A DNA stretch of 64,000 bases from Mycobacterium kansasii ATCC 12478 (GCF_000157895.3 NC_022663.1:4340001-4404000); one strand, 5' to 3'; positions 16,177 through 25,458 are shown, counted from the first letter of the stretch. A program made the numbers and translations. The notes: generated from the sequence alone by a model not told the origin.

Positions 16177-18696
16177 CTATTCGAGCCCGAGGGCTTCGAT
16201 GATGTTCAGTCGCGCAGCGCGCACTGCGGGTGGTGCCGAACCGAGCAGGCTGACCGCCACGGCGCCGACGGTCAACACCAGCGCCGTGGGTCCGGGCCGG
16301 AAACCGACCGCGAAATTCATGGCGTCCGCGCTGACGAGGCTATACAGCCACTGGTCGGTCAGGCCCAGCGCAAGTCCCGCCGCTCCACCGACAACACCGA
16401 TGCCCGCCGCCTCGGCCAACACCATCTGCACCGTGAACCGCCGACTGCAGCCCGTTGCCCGCAGCACCCCGATCTCCCGGCGCCGTTCCAACACCGACAG
16501 TGTCAACGTGTTGAGCAGCGCCACCGTGGCCACGAAGACCACAATGATCCAGACGGCGTCGGCTATGAACATACTCTGATGCAGCGGGGCTTCGGCGCCC
16601 GTTAATGCCGCGCGACCGTCGTACACGTAGTCGGGTGGCGGCACCGCGCGTCGCACGTTGTCGGACAAGCGATGTCGATCAACGCCCGGAGCCGCGGTGA
16701 TCTGCAGTGTGGTCGCCGCCGGGCGGTCGAACCAGGACCGCATCTGATCGAGGCTCATCCCCACCGTGCCGATGACGGTGGAGAAATACGGCACCAGCGC
16801 CAACACGGTTGGCCGTTGCCGTCCGTGCGGGGTGTCCAACGGCAGCTGGTCTCCGACCCGCACCCGCAGCGCCGCACCCAGATCCCGGGTAAGCACCACG
16901 CCCCGCCCGGCCAGCACCTCCTCGCGCACCCGATCATCCAGCGCGCGGTAGAGCGAATCGGCGGTTCCGGGGGAGAACCCGTCGAGCAGCACCCGGGTAC
17001 CGCCCACCACGGCAAACGCCGCCGCTCCCTCGATAACACGGGCGACACCGGGCACTGCGGCCAGCTGTTCGGAAAGGCCTTGCGGCAGTGGGCCGGTGGG
17101 GTATCTGCCCGGTGGGTCTGCGCTCACCCACACGTCGACCCCGGCCACCGGAGCGAAGATTTCCCGCGCGGAGGAGATCATGTCGGAGTTGGTGCCGCTG
17201 ATCACCACCGTGGTGACGACCGCGATCAACACGGTCATGACGGTTGCCCAGACGCGCCGCGGCGCTCGTTGGATGGTCGCTGCCGCGAGTGCGCCCACCG
17301 GTCCGAACCTTCGCGCTGTCGCGGCGACGGCGCCGACGACGGGCGCCGTGAGCGCAAACCCCAGCGCGATCTCGGCGCCGAACAAGGCAAGCATCGCGGC
17401 CAAGGCGTACCTGACTCGGTGGTCGACCACGACCAGGGTGGACGCCGCGAATATCGTCACGGCTGCGGCCCCGGTCGTGACTCGCAGCCAGCGCGGCACG
17501 ACATCTGCCGACGAGCCCCCGACCGGCGCCAAAGCCTCGATCGGCGAGACCCGGTACACCTGCCGGGCGGCCATCGCGGACGCGGCCACGCTGGTGAGCA
17601 TCGTCGTCGCCAGGGCGACCGGTAGCGCATAGCCGGGCAGCAAGTACTCGACGCGAGCCTCCAGCCCCTGGGTCATTGCCGGCGGAAGCCGGCCAATCGC
17701 CATGCGGCCCAGGATTATTCCGCTGCACGACCCGATAGCTCCGCCGATCAGCCCGAGAAGCGCGGCCTCGGCGAGTAGGTCGCCGACTATGGTGACGCGC
17801 CGGCCGCCGATCGCACGCAGCAGCGAGATGACCGGCCGCCGCTGGGCAATCGTCATGGTCATCGTGGTGTAGATCAGGAATGCGCCGACCAGCAAGGCAA
17901 CTCCCGCGCCCATCAGGGCCATGTAGTTCATCAGCTTCACACCGTCGCCGGCCCGAGTCGCCCGCATGTTCGGGTACGCCACAATGGCGCGGCCGTTCAC
18001 CGCGGCGATCACGCCGGCGCGCACCGCGGCCAGATCGGCACCCGGTTGGGTCGTGATCAGTATCGAGTCCAGCCGGCCTTGACGCCCGGTAACGCGCTGC
18101 GCCAAGGCAAGTGGCGCCAGGACATAACGGCCGCCGTTGAGCTCGGCGAGTCGCCGGCCTCCGAGCACCTCGACGACGGTGACCGAGGCCGAGCCCAGCC
18201 GGAACGTGTCGCCTTTCGGGTAGCCGGTACCGGGCCCGACCTGAACTCCGGCAGGAGTCGTCGACGGCGCGTTCAAGGGTTGTGCCCCAATATTTTTGAG
18301 CGCGTCTTTCAGGGCGCCGCTCAGCTCGGCGCTGCGTCCGTCGGCGCCGAAGAGCAGTACCGGCCCCGAAGGAGTGGACGCCGACATCCGGATCATCGGC
18401 GCCGCAGTGCCGACACCGGGGACCGCCGCGACGTCGGCCGCGATCGTGTCGGGAAAACCGGCGTCGGTAACGCCCGAGACCTCCAGCGCGGCGAGGCCGG
18501 CGACCCCGTCGGCCAATCGGTTGACCGAGCCGGTGATCGATCCGAAGATGCCGAATACCGCGACCAGATACATCGCCGCCACCGCCATGACGGCGATCGA
18601 GGCGCTGGTGCGACGGCGATGCACGGCAAGCTCGCGCAGGTTGAACAGTCGAAGCCGGCTCGCCGCAGCCGGCAATGTCGAGCCCGGTTTCACCAT
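16177..18696 (-). CDS. FtsX-like ABC transporter permease (two FtsX domains)
   Basis: This 839-residue integral membrane protein has an N-terminal helix (ASIAVMAVAAMYLVAVFGIF), a long extracytoplasmic domain, a first FtsX bundle with the coupling sequence TIAQRRPVISLLRAIGGRR, another outer domain, and a C-terminal FtsX bundle with LSVLERRREIGVLRATGCSR. Such proteins are mechanotransmission permeases of MacB/LolCDE type rather than solute channels. Its start overlaps the ATPase stop by 7 bases (ATGGTGA), so the two form one transporter. Candidate roles are lipoprotein or lipid extraction, peptide export or signalling; nothing visible decides. Confidence 0.88.
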   Translation of the reverse strand: MVKPGSTLPAAASRLRLFNLRELAVHRRRTSASIAVMAVAAMYLVAVFGIFGSITGSVNRLADGVAGLAALEVSGVTDAGFPDTIAADVAAVPGVGTAAPMIRMSASTPSGPVLLFGADGRSAELSGALKDALKNIGAQPLNAPSTTPAGVQVGPGTGYPKGDTFRLGSASVTVVEVLGGRRLAELNGGRYVLAPLALAQRVTGRQGRLDSILITTQPGADLAAVRAGVIAAVNGRAIVAYPNMRATRAGDGVKLMNYMALMGAGVALLVGAFLIYTTMTMTIAQRRPVISLLRAIGGRRVTIVGDLLAEAALLGLIGGAIGSCSGIILGRMAIGRLPPAMTQGLEARVEYLLPGYALPVALATTMLTSVAASAMAARQVYRVSPIEALAPVGGSSADVVPRWLRVTTGAAAVTIFAASTLVVVDHRVRYALAAMLALFGAEIALGFALTAPVVGAVAATARRFGPVGALAAATIQRAPRRVWATVMTVLIAVVTTVVISGTNSDMISSAREIFAPVAGVDVWVSADPPGRYPTGPLPQGLSEQLAAVPGVARVIEGAAAFAVVGGTRVLLDGFSPGTADSLYRALDDRVREEVLAGRGVVLTRDLGAALRVRVGDQLPLDTPHGRQRPTVLALVPYFSTVIGTVGMSLDQMRSWFDRPAATTLQITAAPGVDRHRLSDNVRRAVPPPDYVYDGRAALTGAEAPLHQSMFIADAVWIIVVFVATVALLNTLTLSVLERRREIGVLRATGCSRRFTVQMVLAEAAGIGVVGGAAGLALGLTDQWLYSLVSADAMNFAVGFRPGPTALVLTVGAVAVSLLGSAPPAVRAARLNIIEALGLE

Positions 18697-19475
18697 GGCG
18701 CGACCGCTGCGTCGCGGCAGACCCGGCCGTCGTGCAGGGTGATCACCCGATCGGTGATCGCCGCGGCATCCGAATTGTGGGTCACCATCACCACCAGGCG
18801 ACCCCGGCCCGGTTCGTGCGCCACCTCGGCCAGCAGCGTCAAAATCGAAGCGCCCGTAGTGGAGTCGAGGTTCCCGGTCGGCTCGTCGGCAAGAATCAGG
18901 GGCGGGTCCATCATCAATGCCCGCGCCACCGCAACCCGCTGCATCTGGCCCCCGGACAGTTCCGACGGCCGGTGCTCGGCGCGGTTACCCAGCCCCACCC
19001 GGTCCAACAGGCAAACCGCTTCGGCTTTGGCCCTACCCAGTCGGACACCGTCGAGCAGCTTGGGCACCGCCACGTTCTCCCACGCCGACAACGTCGGCAA
19101 CAGGTTGAAGAACTGAAACACAAACCCCACACAACGATGCCGGAATTGCGACTGCTGCTCATCGCGAAGGCGGCCGATCTCCTCCTCGTCGAAGATGATC
19201 GATCCGGAGTCGGGGCAGTCCAACGCTCCCAGCAGATGCAGCAACGTGCTCTTGCCCGCGCCCGACGGCCCGACGACCGACACGAACCGCCCGCCTGCCA
19301 AGGCCAGGCTGATGTGGTCGAGTGCGCGCACGGTTTGGCCCCCGACCCGGTACTGGCGGGACACATCACGAAGTTCGATGGTCAGCTCCCGGGCGGGCGG
19401 TTCGGCGGCACCGAGTGCTGCCGCTCCGGTCCGCGGCGGGACCGAACCACGCTGCGCGCGACGGCCGCTATCCAT
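18690..19475 (-). CDS. ABC transporter ATP-binding protein (MacB/LolD type)
   Basis: This 261-residue ATPase shows Walker A GPSGAGKSTLLHLLG, Q-loop FQFFNLLPTLSAWEN, the ABC signature LSGGQMQRVAVARAL, Walker B LILADEPTGNLDS and the switch His in VMVTHNSD. The N-terminal 35 residues before ELRDVSRQYRVGG are variable. It powers the FtsX-type permease whose start it overlaps. The start ATG 19475 is the nearest Met before the conserved domain; further upstream codons run into the divergent sigma-factor promoter region. DEPTGNLD wording is typical of the MacB/LolD/FtsE group. Confidence 0.92.
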   Translation of the reverse strand: MDSGRRAQRGSVPPRTGAAALGAAEPPARELTIELRDVSRQYRVGGQTVRALDHISLALAGGRFVSVVGPSGAGKSTLLHLLGALDCPDSGSIIFDEEEIGRLRDEQQSQFRHRCVGFVFQFFNLLPTLSAWENVAVPKLLDGVRLGRAKAEAVCLLDRVGLGNRAEHRPSELSGGQMQRVAVARALMMDPPLILADEPTGNLDSTTGASILTLLAEVAHEPGRGRLVVMVTHNSDAAAITDRVITLHDGRVCRDAAVAPW

Positions 19476-19595
19476 ATGCGTTACCACGAGGCCGGCCGCG
19501 AATCGGTTCGATCCTGGCGGCCTCGAATGTCGCGTTTGGTCGTCCCCTTGTCGGCGGGTGTAACCCGGGCTGATATTGGTCGGTGAAGGAGGGAC

Positions 19596-20069
19596 GTGAC
19601 GGCACAGTATGAGCCCGTCAAGCCGCGGCCGCTGCGCGCGGTGCCCGACGACGGCTACCCCCACTGGGAAGCCGTGTGCCAGGACAACGTGGGCTGGGTG
19701 TATCGGACGCTGTTCGGCCGGGTCGGCAACCGGGCCGACGCCGAGGACCTCACCGCCGAGGTCTTCCTCGCCGCGCTGCGACCGCTGCGTCTCACCGCGA
19801 GCGTGGCGGAGGTGCGCGCGTACCTGCGTGTTACCGCCCGCACGGTTCTGGCCGCGCACTGGCGTGAGACGTTGGGTCGAGAGATAACGTCGATCGAGGA
19901 CATCGAGCAACCACCCGATAGCGAGGAAGCGATCAGCGCCGCGCCGCAACGTGTCGCCCGGGTGCTCGAGAGCTTGCCGGACCGCTATCGCCGAATCCTG
20001 GAATTGCGTTTTCTGCAAGGTAATTCGATCAAGCAGTCGGTGTCCATGGATACCAACACATCCCGGTGA
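19596..20069 (+). pseudogene. ECF sigma factor truncated in region 4
   Basis: The 157-residue reading frame starts at GTG 19596 behind AAGGAGG. It has region 2 (WVYRTLFGRVGNRADAEDLT, EVFLAALRPLR) and the start of region 4 (LPDRYRRILELRFLQGNSIKQ), then ends in SVSMDTNTSR. The helix-turn-helix that should follow NSIKQ is absent, so it cannot read a -35 box in the normal way. The sequence just after the break continues in another frame as a membrane protein that lacks its own start, which marks a deletion joining two genes near 20032-20042. Divergent from the ABC transporter genes, it may once have controlled them. Confidence 0.65.
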
Positions 20070-20362
20070 TCGGCGCCGCCTTTCTCGTCGGGGCCAGTGT
20101 CGCGTTCGCGGTGGCGGCGTTGATTCTGTTAGGCGGTCCGGGGTGGTTGTGCTGGGTAGCGGCCGCGGTGGCGGGCGGCTCGTTGACCGCTTTCGCCCTG
20201 TCGCGCACCGTCGGGATTTTCGGCTTTTCGGAACGTGGCTGGGATCCCGCACCGCACGCGGGGTTCAGTGCCGGTGCCGAACTGGTGACGGTGGCGCTGT
20301 GGGTTGCCGTCGTCGCCGCCGGCCGAAGGTCGGCTTTCGCCTGTGAGCCGCCCGGAAGCTAA
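20032..20362 (+). pseudogene. C-terminal remnant of a membrane protein fused to the sigma-factor gene
   Basis: In the frame that takes over where the sigma factor breaks, codons read GYQHIPVIGAAFLVGASVAF and continue with two or three hydrophobic segments, including GGPGWLCWVAAAVAGGSL, then SRTVGIFGFSERGWDPAPH. The part resembles the C-terminal half of small actinobacterial membrane proteins of about 150 or more residues. No start codon precedes GYQHIP in frame; the GTG at 20066 would give a 98-residue protein that could still be made. It is best read as a remnant created by the same deletion that cut the sigma factor. Confidence 0.55.
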
Positions 20363-20407
20363 CGGCTTGCGGTTAATTCACATCCGGCACACGCGCCGAC
20401 ATCAGCG

Positions 20408-21499
20408 TTACGGCAGCGCGGCCTGGGCATCAGCGCGATACTGCAGCCGGCTGCGATCAGCGGACTTCCCCTTCAGGAAGCGGGTCTTGCAGCCCAGCGC
20501 GGGCTTTTCCACCAGGAACCAGCTCAGCGCGGCGATCGGGAGCGTGGCCAGCGTCGCAATGCCCCACAGCGCAAATGGGTTCGTGCTGTCCAGCCCGCCG
20601 ATGACCAGCAACCGCTGAATCGGGAACGCGAAAATGTACACGCCATATGACAGATCCGTACGCAAGGAAAAGCGTCTGTTGCTGATCAGCGCACCCGAAA
20701 CGATGATGGCGTAGGCAAGCGGAACCGCGGCGATCACCCGATAGTTGGGCAGCAGCCCGCAGGCGAGGACGACGACCACACTCACCGCGACCAGCGACCA
20801 CCGTGCGGGTAGCACGTTTCGGCATTGGTAGATCAGCGCGCCGGCGAAAAACATGACGGCAAAGCGTGCGGCATTCTGTTCGGGCGTCGGGGCTTCCCAG
20901 GTCGTCGGCGGCACCACCGCCGACCACAGCACTGCCAGTGCCGTCGCCGCGGGCAGCAGCCACACCCGACCGAGGAGGCCGGTGACGCCGAGGACCACCA
21001 CGGCCAAGTAGCACAGCAGTTCCCATCCGAGCGTCCACAACGAGCCGTTCCACGAACCGGGGAATGGGATCCCGCTCGGTGTTCCCCCGATGTCGGCCTT
21101 GAATACCCATACCGCACCGTTCTTGACGATGTACTCGATCGGCGCGGCCGAAAAAAGCAGTCTCGCGGCCGGGCCACCCTGAATCGCCACCCCGAGGGGT
21201 GCAATGACAACGGCGGTGATGATCAAACAGATGTAGAAGGCGGGCAGGATCCGAAGACCGCGCGCGACCAGGTAGTCGCGGACCTTGGGGTTGCGTAGCC
21301 AACTCGACGTGATCAGGAATCCGGATATCGCGAAGAATCCGTCGACATGCACCGAGCTGAGAAGTTGACGGACCGCCGGGACATCCACGTCGCGGCCGGT
21401 GAGCGGAAAGGAGTGCCACAGGATCACCGCGATCGCCAGGGCGAGCCGAAATGCATTCAGCGCGTTTTTTCGCGGGTCGAATTGTTCCCCGAGTGTCAT
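20408..21499 (-). CDS. Acyltransferase family 3 membrane protein (OafA/YrhL type)
   Basis: This 363-residue integral membrane protein has about ten hydrophobic segments and the family landmarks ILWHSFPLTG (the catalytic-region His), VDGFFAISGFLI and, near the end, SYGVYIFAFPIQRLL and SWFLVEKPA. Such enzymes O-acylate sugars in cell-wall glycans, glycolipids or antibiotics. The start ATG 21499 gives MTLGEQFDPRKNALN, the usual beginning of mycobacterial members; a TTG at 21556 would add 19 unsupported residues. It lies near rmlC/rmlB (rhamnose synthesis), which suggests, but does not show, a glycan substrate. Confidence 0.85.
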   Translation of the reverse strand: MTLGEQFDPRKNALNAFRLALAIAVILWHSFPLTGRDVDVPAVRQLLSSVHVDGFFAISGFLITSSWLRNPKVRDYLVARGLRILPAFYICLIITAVVIAPLGVAIQGGPAARLLFSAAPIEYIVKNGAVWVFKADIGGTPSGIPFPGSWNGSLWTLGWELLCYLAVVVLGVTGLLGRVWLLPAATALAVLWSAVVPPTTWEAPTPEQNAARFAVMFFAGALIYQCRNVLPARWSLVAVSVVVVLACGLLPNYRVIAAVPLAYAIIVSGALISNRRFSLRTDLSYGVYIFAFPIQRLLVIGGLDSTNPFALWGIATLATLPIAALSWFLVEKPALGCKTRFLKGKSADRSRLQYRADAQAALP

Positions 21500-21690
21500 C
21501 CGTTCCAGCCTGTCGTCGCGCTTCGGGCTCGGCGCGGCAGCTCCAGACAACGACAACTGGCGGATAGCGCTGCTATCTGGAGGTTGCGCTTCGGGTAAAT
21601 TTACGTCGCGGGCCAGCCGGATGTGCTGTTATTCGCCATCCTTCACCCGGCTTCGGACCGGTGACGGCATCGAGGTAGCCGATGCGCCTG

Positions 21691-22188
21691 TTAGGGGCAG
21701 GTGACGTCGACCTCGAACGGCTTGTGCACCTGCTGACCGGCATTGTCGACACCGCTGGCCACACCGGTGATGTGGTAGCTGTTGTCGGTCTTGGTGGCGC
21801 TGGCGTTCTCGTCGGGTACCCCCTCGGTGAAGCTCATGACCACGCCGTCGACGGTGCCCAGGCCGGCGCTGTGAACCACCGACCCGTCCGGCTCCAGGCC
21901 GACGATGATTCCCGTTGCCATGTCGCCGACGGCGATGGAAAACCTTCCGGCATTCGTCGAGCACACCACCGGGCCACTGACGTTCTGCGGCTGGCCGCCG
22001 ATGATCACCCGGGTCTGTCCGGCTGCTGCCGGGGTAGTGCTCGACGCGGGCGCCGATGTCGAACTCGGGGCTGCGCTGGACGACGTGGCCGAGCTGGATG
22101 ACGGTCCGGACTTGTTGTCGTTGGAGCACCCCGCCACGCCCGCGACGATGGTCGCCGCCCCGACGGCGATCCACAATTCACGCTTCAC
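21691..22188 (-). CDS. LpqH-like (19-kDa antigen family) lipoprotein
   Basis: This 165-residue secreted lipoprotein has a signal peptide and lipobox VAGVAGC with Cys21 as the lipid-anchor site, then a Ser/Thr/Ala-rich linker. The mature domain has VIIGGQPQNVSGPVVC, GLGTVDGVVMSFTEG, NASATKTDNSYHITG and a C-terminal PFEVDVTC, all patterns of M. tuberculosis LpqH (Rv3763). LpqH itself lies elsewhere in mycobacterial genomes, so this is probably a paralogue. The start GTG 22188 is preceded by AAGGAGA at a good distance. Two Cys residues (in PVVC and DVTC) likely form a disulfide. Confidence 0.85.
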   Translation of the reverse strand: MKRELWIAVGAATIVAGVAGCSNDNKSGPSSSSATSSSAAPSSTSAPASSTTPAAAGQTRVIIGGQPQNVSGPVVCSTNAGRFSIAVGDMATGIIVGLEPDGSVVHSAGLGTVDGVVMSFTEGVPDENASATKTDNSYHITGVASGVDNAGQQVHKPFEVDVTCP

Positions 22189-22280
22189 CAAAGTTCTCCT
22201 TCGGATAGGTCTGCACCCGCGATACCGGCAGATCTTCTGAAGCAGTATGTATGGCGGCGCAGCCGGCGTACAGATGCGAA

Positions 22281-22889
22281 TTACTCGCCGCGCAGGGCGT
22301 CCACAAATTTCCGGGTCGCTGCCCAGGTCGGCAGGACACCCGAAGCGCGCACCTCCTGCAGACTGGGAGCGGCGGCGTCGCGGTCCGACAGGCTCGCCGC
22401 CACACCGTCGACCAACGGCCAGTCGATGGCCAGCGTTGGATCTGTTGCGCAGATCGTGTGCTCGCGCTGCGGGTTGTACTCGGCCGAACACAGATACATC
22501 ACGGTCGAATTATCTTGCAGCGCAAGGAAACCGTGCGCCAATCCTTCGGAGATGTAAACCGACCGGCGGTCCACGTCATCGAGCACCACCGCGTCCCACC
22601 GCCCGAATGTCGGTGAACCCAAACGGATATCGACGACCACATCGAACACCGAGCCGGACACGCAGGTCACATACTTGGCCTGGCTCGGCGGCAGCTCGGC
22701 GAAATGCAGGCCGCGCAGGACGCCCGCTGCCGATACCGAGCAATTGGCTTGCCGGACGTCCAGACGATGGCCGGCGAAGGCGCTGAAGCCGCGCTCGGTA
22801 AGCCATTCGAAGAACAGTCCGCGCGAATCGCCGTGGATGGTAGGAGTGATCTCCCAGGCGCCGGGGATGTCGAGTTCGCGTACCTTCAT
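22281..22889 (-). CDS. rmlC: dTDP-4-dehydrorhamnose 3,5-epimerase
   Basis: This 202-residue cupin enzyme epimerises dTDP-4-keto-6-deoxyglucose at C3 and C5, the third step to dTDP-rhamnose, needed for the linker between peptidoglycan and arabinogalactan. Key residues appear in RGLHFAELPPSQAKYV (catalytic His), EGLAHGFLALQ and the Tyr of LCSAEYNP. It matches Rv3465. Its start is one base after the rmlB stop, so the two form one unit. The length is normal. Confidence 0.96.
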   Translation of the reverse strand: MKVRELDIPGAWEITPTIHGDSRGLFFEWLTERGFSAFAGHRLDVRQANCSVSAAGVLRGLHFAELPPSQAKYVTCVSGSVFDVVVDIRLGSPTFGRWDAVVLDDVDRRSVYISEGLAHGFLALQDNSTVMYLCSAEYNPQREHTICATDPTLAIDWPLVDGVAASLSDRDAAAPSLQEVRASGVLPTWAATRKFVDALRGE

Positions 22890-22890
22890 G

Positions 22891-23886
22891 TCACTGACCG
22901 CGCTGCTCGTAGCGTGCCTCCGCGGCGTCTTTCAGCGGTCGCCACCACGCTTCGTTGTCGCGATACCAGTCGATGGTGGCGCGCAACCCCTCTTCCAAAT
23001 CGGTGTGCTTTGGCGCCCAGGCCAATTCGTCGTAGAGCGGGGATGGGTCGATGGCGTAACGCAGGTCATGACCGACTCGGTCGGTGACATGGTCGAAATC
23101 GTCGGGGTCGCGGCCCATCATCCGCAGCAGGGTGCGCAACACGGTCAGATTGTCGCGCTCGCCTTCGGCGCTGATGAGGTAGGTCCGCCCGATCTGGCCC
23201 TTTTCCAGGATCCGCCATACCGCACTGTTGTGGTCGTCGACGTGGATCCAGTCGCGGACGTTGGCGCCGCTGCCGTAGAGCTTGGGCCGCCGCCCGGTGA
23301 GCACATTGGTGATCTGGCGCGGAATGAACTTCTCGACGTGCTGATACGGCCCGTAGTTGTTGGAGCAATTGGAGATGGTGGCGCGGACGCCGTAGGACCG
23401 CACCCAGGCCCGCACCAGCATGTCACCGGCCGCCTTGGACGCCGAGTACGGACTCGACGGGTTGTACGGTGTCGACTCGGTGAACCGCTGCGGGTCATCG
23501 AGCGGCAAGTCACCGTAGACCTCGTCGGTGGAAATGTGGTGCAGCCGCACGCCGTAGCGCCGGACCGCCTCCAAGATCGTGTACGTCCCGATCACGTTGG
23601 TGTGCAGGAACGGTTCGGGGTCATCCAGCGCGTTGTCGACGTGGGTTTCGGCGGCAAAATGCACGACCGCATCCGACTGGTCCACCAGCCGGGAAACCAG
23701 GCCGGTGTCGGTGATATCGCCTTCGACCAGTGTGATCGCATCCGCGACGTCGGCCAGCGAATCACGCCGGCCCGCGTAAGTAAACGCATCGAGGACCGTG
23801 ACCTGAACCTCGTGACGTTCGCGCACGGTGCTGTGCACGAAGTTGGCGCCGATGAAGCCCGCTCCACCGGTAACTAGCAGCCGCAT
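22891..23886 (-). CDS. rmlB: dTDP-glucose 4,6-dehydratase
   Basis: This 331-residue short-chain dehydrogenase/reductase converts dTDP-glucose to dTDP-4-keto-6-deoxyglucose. The NAD motif is LLVTGGAGFIGANFVH; catalytic residues are in HISTDEVYGDL and SPYSASKAAGDMLVRAW (YxxxK). The ATG at 23886 gives exactly the length of M. tuberculosis RmlB (Rv3464); a TTG two codons upstream is not needed. rmlC follows directly. The gap of 176 bases to the luciferase-like gene at 24063 shows no gene and could hold its promoter. Confidence 0.96.
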   Translation of the reverse strand: MRLLVTGGAGFIGANFVHSTVRERHEVQVTVLDAFTYAGRRDSLADVADAITLVEGDITDTGLVSRLVDQSDAVVHFAAETHVDNALDDPEPFLHTNVIGTYTILEAVRRYGVRLHHISTDEVYGDLPLDDPQRFTESTPYNPSSPYSASKAAGDMLVRAWVRSYGVRATISNCSNNYGPYQHVEKFIPRQITNVLTGRRPKLYGSGANVRDWIHVDDHNSAVWRILEKGQIGRTYLISAEGERDNLTVLRTLLRMMGRDPDDFDHVTDRVGHDLRYAIDPSPLYDELAWAPKHTDLEEGLRATIDWYRDNEAWWRPLKDAAEARYEQRGQ

Positions 23887-24062
23887 GGCCAAACCCTAAC
23901 GGGTCCCGGCGGCCCGGCCAGTTCGGTCGGTGCCGGCGATAACGTCTCGTCAACGTCTCGTCGGTCTGCCGGCCGCAGTGTTGGTGGTGGCGTCGGCCCG
24001 TGGCATGGCCGGACACCGAACCGGCCCGGGCCGGGCCTGACGGAAACTGCCTCGACCCCGTT

Positions 24063-24935
24063 TCAGGACCGGGTGAGCCCGAGTGGACCGGCCAATTCGG
24101 CGAGCGCCGGGACCAGGTTCTCCGCCTGTGTCAGGACCTGCACGGGGACATGGTCGGCGCCGGCATCGAGGTGCTGCTTTAGCCGTGCCGCGATGGCCTC
24201 GGGGGTGCCGTAGGCGACCACGGCGTCGACCAGGCGGTCGCTGCCGGGCCGGGTGACGTCGTCGTCGCTGAAGCCCAGCCGCTTCCAGTTGTTGCGGTAA
24301 TTGGCGAGGTTGAAATAGACGCCCAGGGCCTTGCGGCCCACCGAGCGGGCCTGTTCGGGGTCTGTGGTCAGCACCACCTTGTGTTCGGGCGCCAGGAACG
24401 CCGAGGGGCCGATCAGTTCGCGGGCCTGCGCGGTGTGCTCGGGGGTGGTCAGGTAGGGGTGGGCCCCGGCGCTGCGTTCGGCCGACAGCTTGAGCACCCG
24501 GGGACCCAGGGCCGCCACCACGCGTCGGTCGGCCGGCACGCCGTACTCGTCCAGCTGGTCCAGGTACTGCACCAGGGCGGCCAGCGCGTTCTGGGGGTTG
24601 CGGTACTCGGCCGTCGCCTCGGAGTGGCCGACACCGATACCGAGCAGGAAACGGCCCGGGTAGGCCCGTTCGATCCGGTGGAACGACTCGGCGACCGGCT
24701 TGGCGGGCGCTGACCAGATGTTGACGATGCCGGTGGCCACCTGCAGGGTGGTCGTCGCCTCGAGAATCGGTTCCACCCAAACCAGCTCTGCGGGCGGCGA
24801 GCCGCCCACCCAGACGGCCCCGTAGCCCAGGGCTTCGATTTCTTTGGCTTGCTGGGGGGTTACGCCCCAACCGAAGGATCCGAACCGGCCGAGGTCCGGC
24901 TTGCCGGCGGCAGAACTGGAATCAGAATTGGTCAC
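24063..24935 (-). CDS. Luciferase-like (F420-type) oxidoreductase, Rv3463-like
   Basis: This 290-residue TIM-barrel protein belongs to the luciferase-like monooxygenase superfamily; actinobacterial members often use coenzyme F420. Recognisable parts are [54 protein letters not shown] and [20 protein letters not shown]. It corresponds to Rv3463, next to rmlB and infA in M. tuberculosis as well. The start GTG 24935 places the FGWGV strand at about residue 21. The substrate is unknown. A 10-bp tandem repeat lies 35 bases upstream of its start. Confidence 0.87.
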
Positions 24936-24970
24936 GGTTGGTCCAACCCGCCGGTCCGGGCACGCTATTC

Positions 24971-25030
24971 CGGTTGGTTCCGGTTGGTTCCGGTTGGTTC
25001 CGGTTGGTTCCTGTTGGTTCCGGTTGGTTC
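24971..25030. repeat. Six copies of a 10-bp tandem repeat (CGGTTGGTTC)
   Basis: CGGTTGGTTC is repeated six times in a row, with one variant copy (CTGTTGGTTC at 25011-25020) and a degenerate seventh at 25031. It lies between the divergent luciferase-like gene and infA, directly before the predicted infA promoter. Copy number could vary between strains. Confidence 0.95.
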
Positions 25031-25040
25031 CGGTCGGGTT

Positions 25041-25070
25041 TTGCGTCGGACGCGGCGATGCGGGTATTGT
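25041..25070 (+). promoter_or_regulatory. SigA-type promoter of the infA ribosomal operon
   Basis: TTGCGT (25041-25046) and TATTGT (25065-25070) are 18 bases apart and lie 160 bases before infA, which leaves a long leader. Both boxes fit the strong mycobacterial housekeeping pattern TTGnnn and TAnnnT. The tandem repeat ends just before the -35 box. Confidence 0.55.
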
Positions 25071-25230
25071 GGACCAACGGTGCGGCGTCCGTGCCGGCTT
25101 CTGGTGTGCCCAGTCCCGAAATTTCTCGGAGTGCTTCGCGGAATTTCCACCACCGGCTCACGTTTGTAGTCCGGGCGGGTGCTGCGCCGAACCCGGTGCA
25201 CTGACAAGAAGTGAGGATCGCCAGAACGCA

Positions 25231-25452
25231 ATGGCCAAGAAGGACGGCGCCATCGAGGTCGAGGGTCGCGTGGTCGAGCCCTTGCCCAATGCCATGTTTC
25301 GCATTGAGCTGGAAAACGGCCACAAGGTGCTCGCCCACATCAGCGGCAAGATGCGGCAGCACTACATCCGCATCCTGCCCGAGGACCGCGTGGTGGTGGA
25401 GTTGTCTCCCTACGACCTGTCCCGGGGCCGCATCGTGTACCGGTACAAGTAG
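25231..25452 (+). CDS. infA: Translation initiation factor IF-1
   Basis: This 73-residue OB-fold protein ([53 protein letters not shown]) binds the A site of the 30S subunit during initiation. It is full length. It opens the infA-rpmJ-rpsM-rpsK-rpsD-rpoA-rplQ operon conserved in actinobacteria. A purine-rich stretch with GTGAGG lies about 15 bases before the start. Confidence 0.98.
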
Positions 25453-25458
25453 CCTGCG

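Noticed and set aside
24971..25030. Coding interpretation of the 10-bp repeat (Pro/Thr/Asn-rich or Gly/Phe-rich peptides)
   Set aside because: A 10-base unit keeps frames open without selection; there is no start or family match.
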